From contig NZ_CP093442.1 of the NCBI RefSeq assembly GCF_022814725.1, positions 3,224,001 through 3,288,000 on the forward strand: a stretch of 64,000 nucleotides of DNA. Reading direction: 5' to 3'. Below are positions 63,310 through 64,000 of this stretch, in pieces. Origin of the DNA: Bdellovibrio reynosensis (GTDB lineage: Bacteria > Bdellovibrionota > Bdellovibrionia > Bdellovibrionales > Bdellovibrionaceae). Position numbers and translations under genes: made by a program. Within the stretch, counting starts at the first letter, position 1; every line of letters begins with the position of its first letter. The notes under the pieces are model-generated. The model made no database searches, had not been told where the DNA came from, and saw only the letters and a list, made by a program, of their open reading frames with translations.

Positions 63310-64000
63310 TTAAGCTCCCACGACGTAAATAAGAATGAGGTAATGCAAAAGTAAATAAACGCCGGAAATATTTCTAAAAAGATTCGCGGTTTTGTTTGTT
63401 TTCTTAAGCAGGTATCCCAGGCTTATTAAGATATAAATTCCAGCGGCCACCGCAAAAAGCGGAAGCGAAAAATACCAGGCAATTATTCCTACACCCAGTA
63501 TCACTTGACTGATCGAAAGGGCCCAAGCCCCATGGCAGCCAAAAATATTTGAATAGCTTGGAACGTGGGGTCTTTCCTCGGTCGGTGCGAAAGTTTTTCG
63601 CGCAAATTCAAAGAGGTTAAAAAAGGCCCAGTTCATTAGAAAGAAAAATAAAATAGCGGGCGATAAGAGTGTAATATCAACGCCACTCATAGCCACGGCA
63701 CTTGAAAGACCTAAAAGCACGCTGACGAAGGTGTGAGTAACTGCATAAGTGGTGAGGTGAGGACGAAGAATTTCGCCAATAAAAAACTCTTCATACATTA
63801 ACAGACTATAACCAATAGCCATTGCATGAATCAAAAAAGCATTTCGCCCAAAGCAAGCCGCTAAAACAAGTTCGAAGATGATTAATCCAATCAGTGCTTT
63901 TTTTACTTGGATAACGCTTAAGATACCGCGAGCCAGGGGACGAGTGGGATTGACCTTCAAATCCACTTCATAGTCTTTGATCTCATCAAACAAGCGCATG
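63310..64000 (-). CDS. UbiA-family prenyltransferase (5' end outside window)
   Basis: The visible 229 residues are polytopic, with about seven hydrophobic segments. They begin RLFDEIKDYEVDLKVNPTRPLARG, the first Asp-rich motif that binds prenyl diphosphate in UbiA enzymes. Because 60-80 residues normally precede this motif, the Met at the window edge is probably internal and the gene continues outside. The second conserved region reads FEFARKTFAPTEERPHVPSYS in place of a classical Asp-rich motif, marking an atypical subgroup. It is transcribed just upstream of the dikinase-like gene. Acceptor substrate unknown. Confidence 0.78.
   Translation of the reverse strand, partial: MRLFDEIKDYEVDLKVNPTRPLARGILSVIQVKKALIGLIIFELVLAACFGRNAFLIHAMAIGYSLLMYEEFFIGEILRPHLTTYAVTHTFVSVLLGLSSAVAMSGVDITLLSPAILFFFLMNWAFFNLFEFARKTFAPTEERPHVPSYSNIFGCHGAWALSISQVILGVGIIAWYFSLPLFAVAAGIYILISLGYLLKKTNKTANLFRNISGVYLLLHYLILIYVVGA

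Overview
The window looks like a chromosomal segment of a predatory Bdellovibrio-type bacterium (Bdellovibrionota). This is inferred from the mix of genes: a Gram-negative division and cell-wall (dcw) cluster, two phage-tail-fibre-like surface proteins ending in S74 intramolecular chaperone domains (the type described in Bdellovibrio as mosaic adhesive trimers, MAT), a secreted L,D-transpeptidase, many exported proteins of unknown function, and short 'cttgtccgccgaagcttcagcg'-type intergenic repeats. No rRNA, tRNA, CRISPR array, prophage or insertion sequence was seen. No gene-free stretch is longer than about 300 bases.

Region 1 (1-18684) is the dcw cluster: murE-murF, (CBS protein on the other strand), mraY-murD, a small lipoprotein, ftsW-murG-murC, then ftsQ, ftsA, ftsZ and an LpxH-like hydrolase. 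mraZ, mraW, ftsL and ftsI do not precede murE; a divergent esterase sits there. murB and ddl are absent from the usual murC-ftsQ interval, which instead holds a MAT-like fibre gene and a small exported protein on the opposite strand. The 235-base ftsQ-ftsA gap is packed with inverted repeats, and the ftsW ribosome binding site lies inside a hairpin.

Region 2 (18685-25332) is accessory. It holds an AT-rich cassette of two family-5 solute-binding proteins without signal peptides plus a GNAT-like acetyltransferase, then a two-gene unit of an exported glycine-zipper protein and an exported J-domain protein, then an outer-membrane barrel.

Region 3 (25502-40808) is mixed housekeeping and envelope: Nudix hydrolase, aconitase AcnA, a large FecR/FN3-repeat protein, L,D-transpeptidase, an S9A oligopeptidase lipoprotein, an NmrA-like reductase with a palindrome upstream, and a prlC-nadK-recN operon.

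Region 4 (41029-54009) concerns envelope and lipids. It starts with a Cys-rich lipoprotein, an AMIN-like protein, a barrel and an ABC exporter. After an NHL-repeat lipoprotein comes a tight six-gene operon: lipid kinase, SDR, an acyl-ACP-reductase-like protein with a large unknown N-terminal domain, a LolA-like protein, a barrel and a DUF3419 (BtaA-like) transferase. This operon is the best candidate here for an undescribed lipid pathway with its own export route.

Region 5 (54031-64000) is a surface/adhesion locus: a lipoprotein translationally coupled to a second MAT-like fibre, a PA14-FN3 protein, and a secreted caspase-fold (clan CD) peptidase candidate. On the other strand follows a rifampin-phosphotransferase-like dikinase paired with a UbiA-family prenyltransferase that runs off the window end. 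All domain calls are by eye from motifs; no database search was possible.
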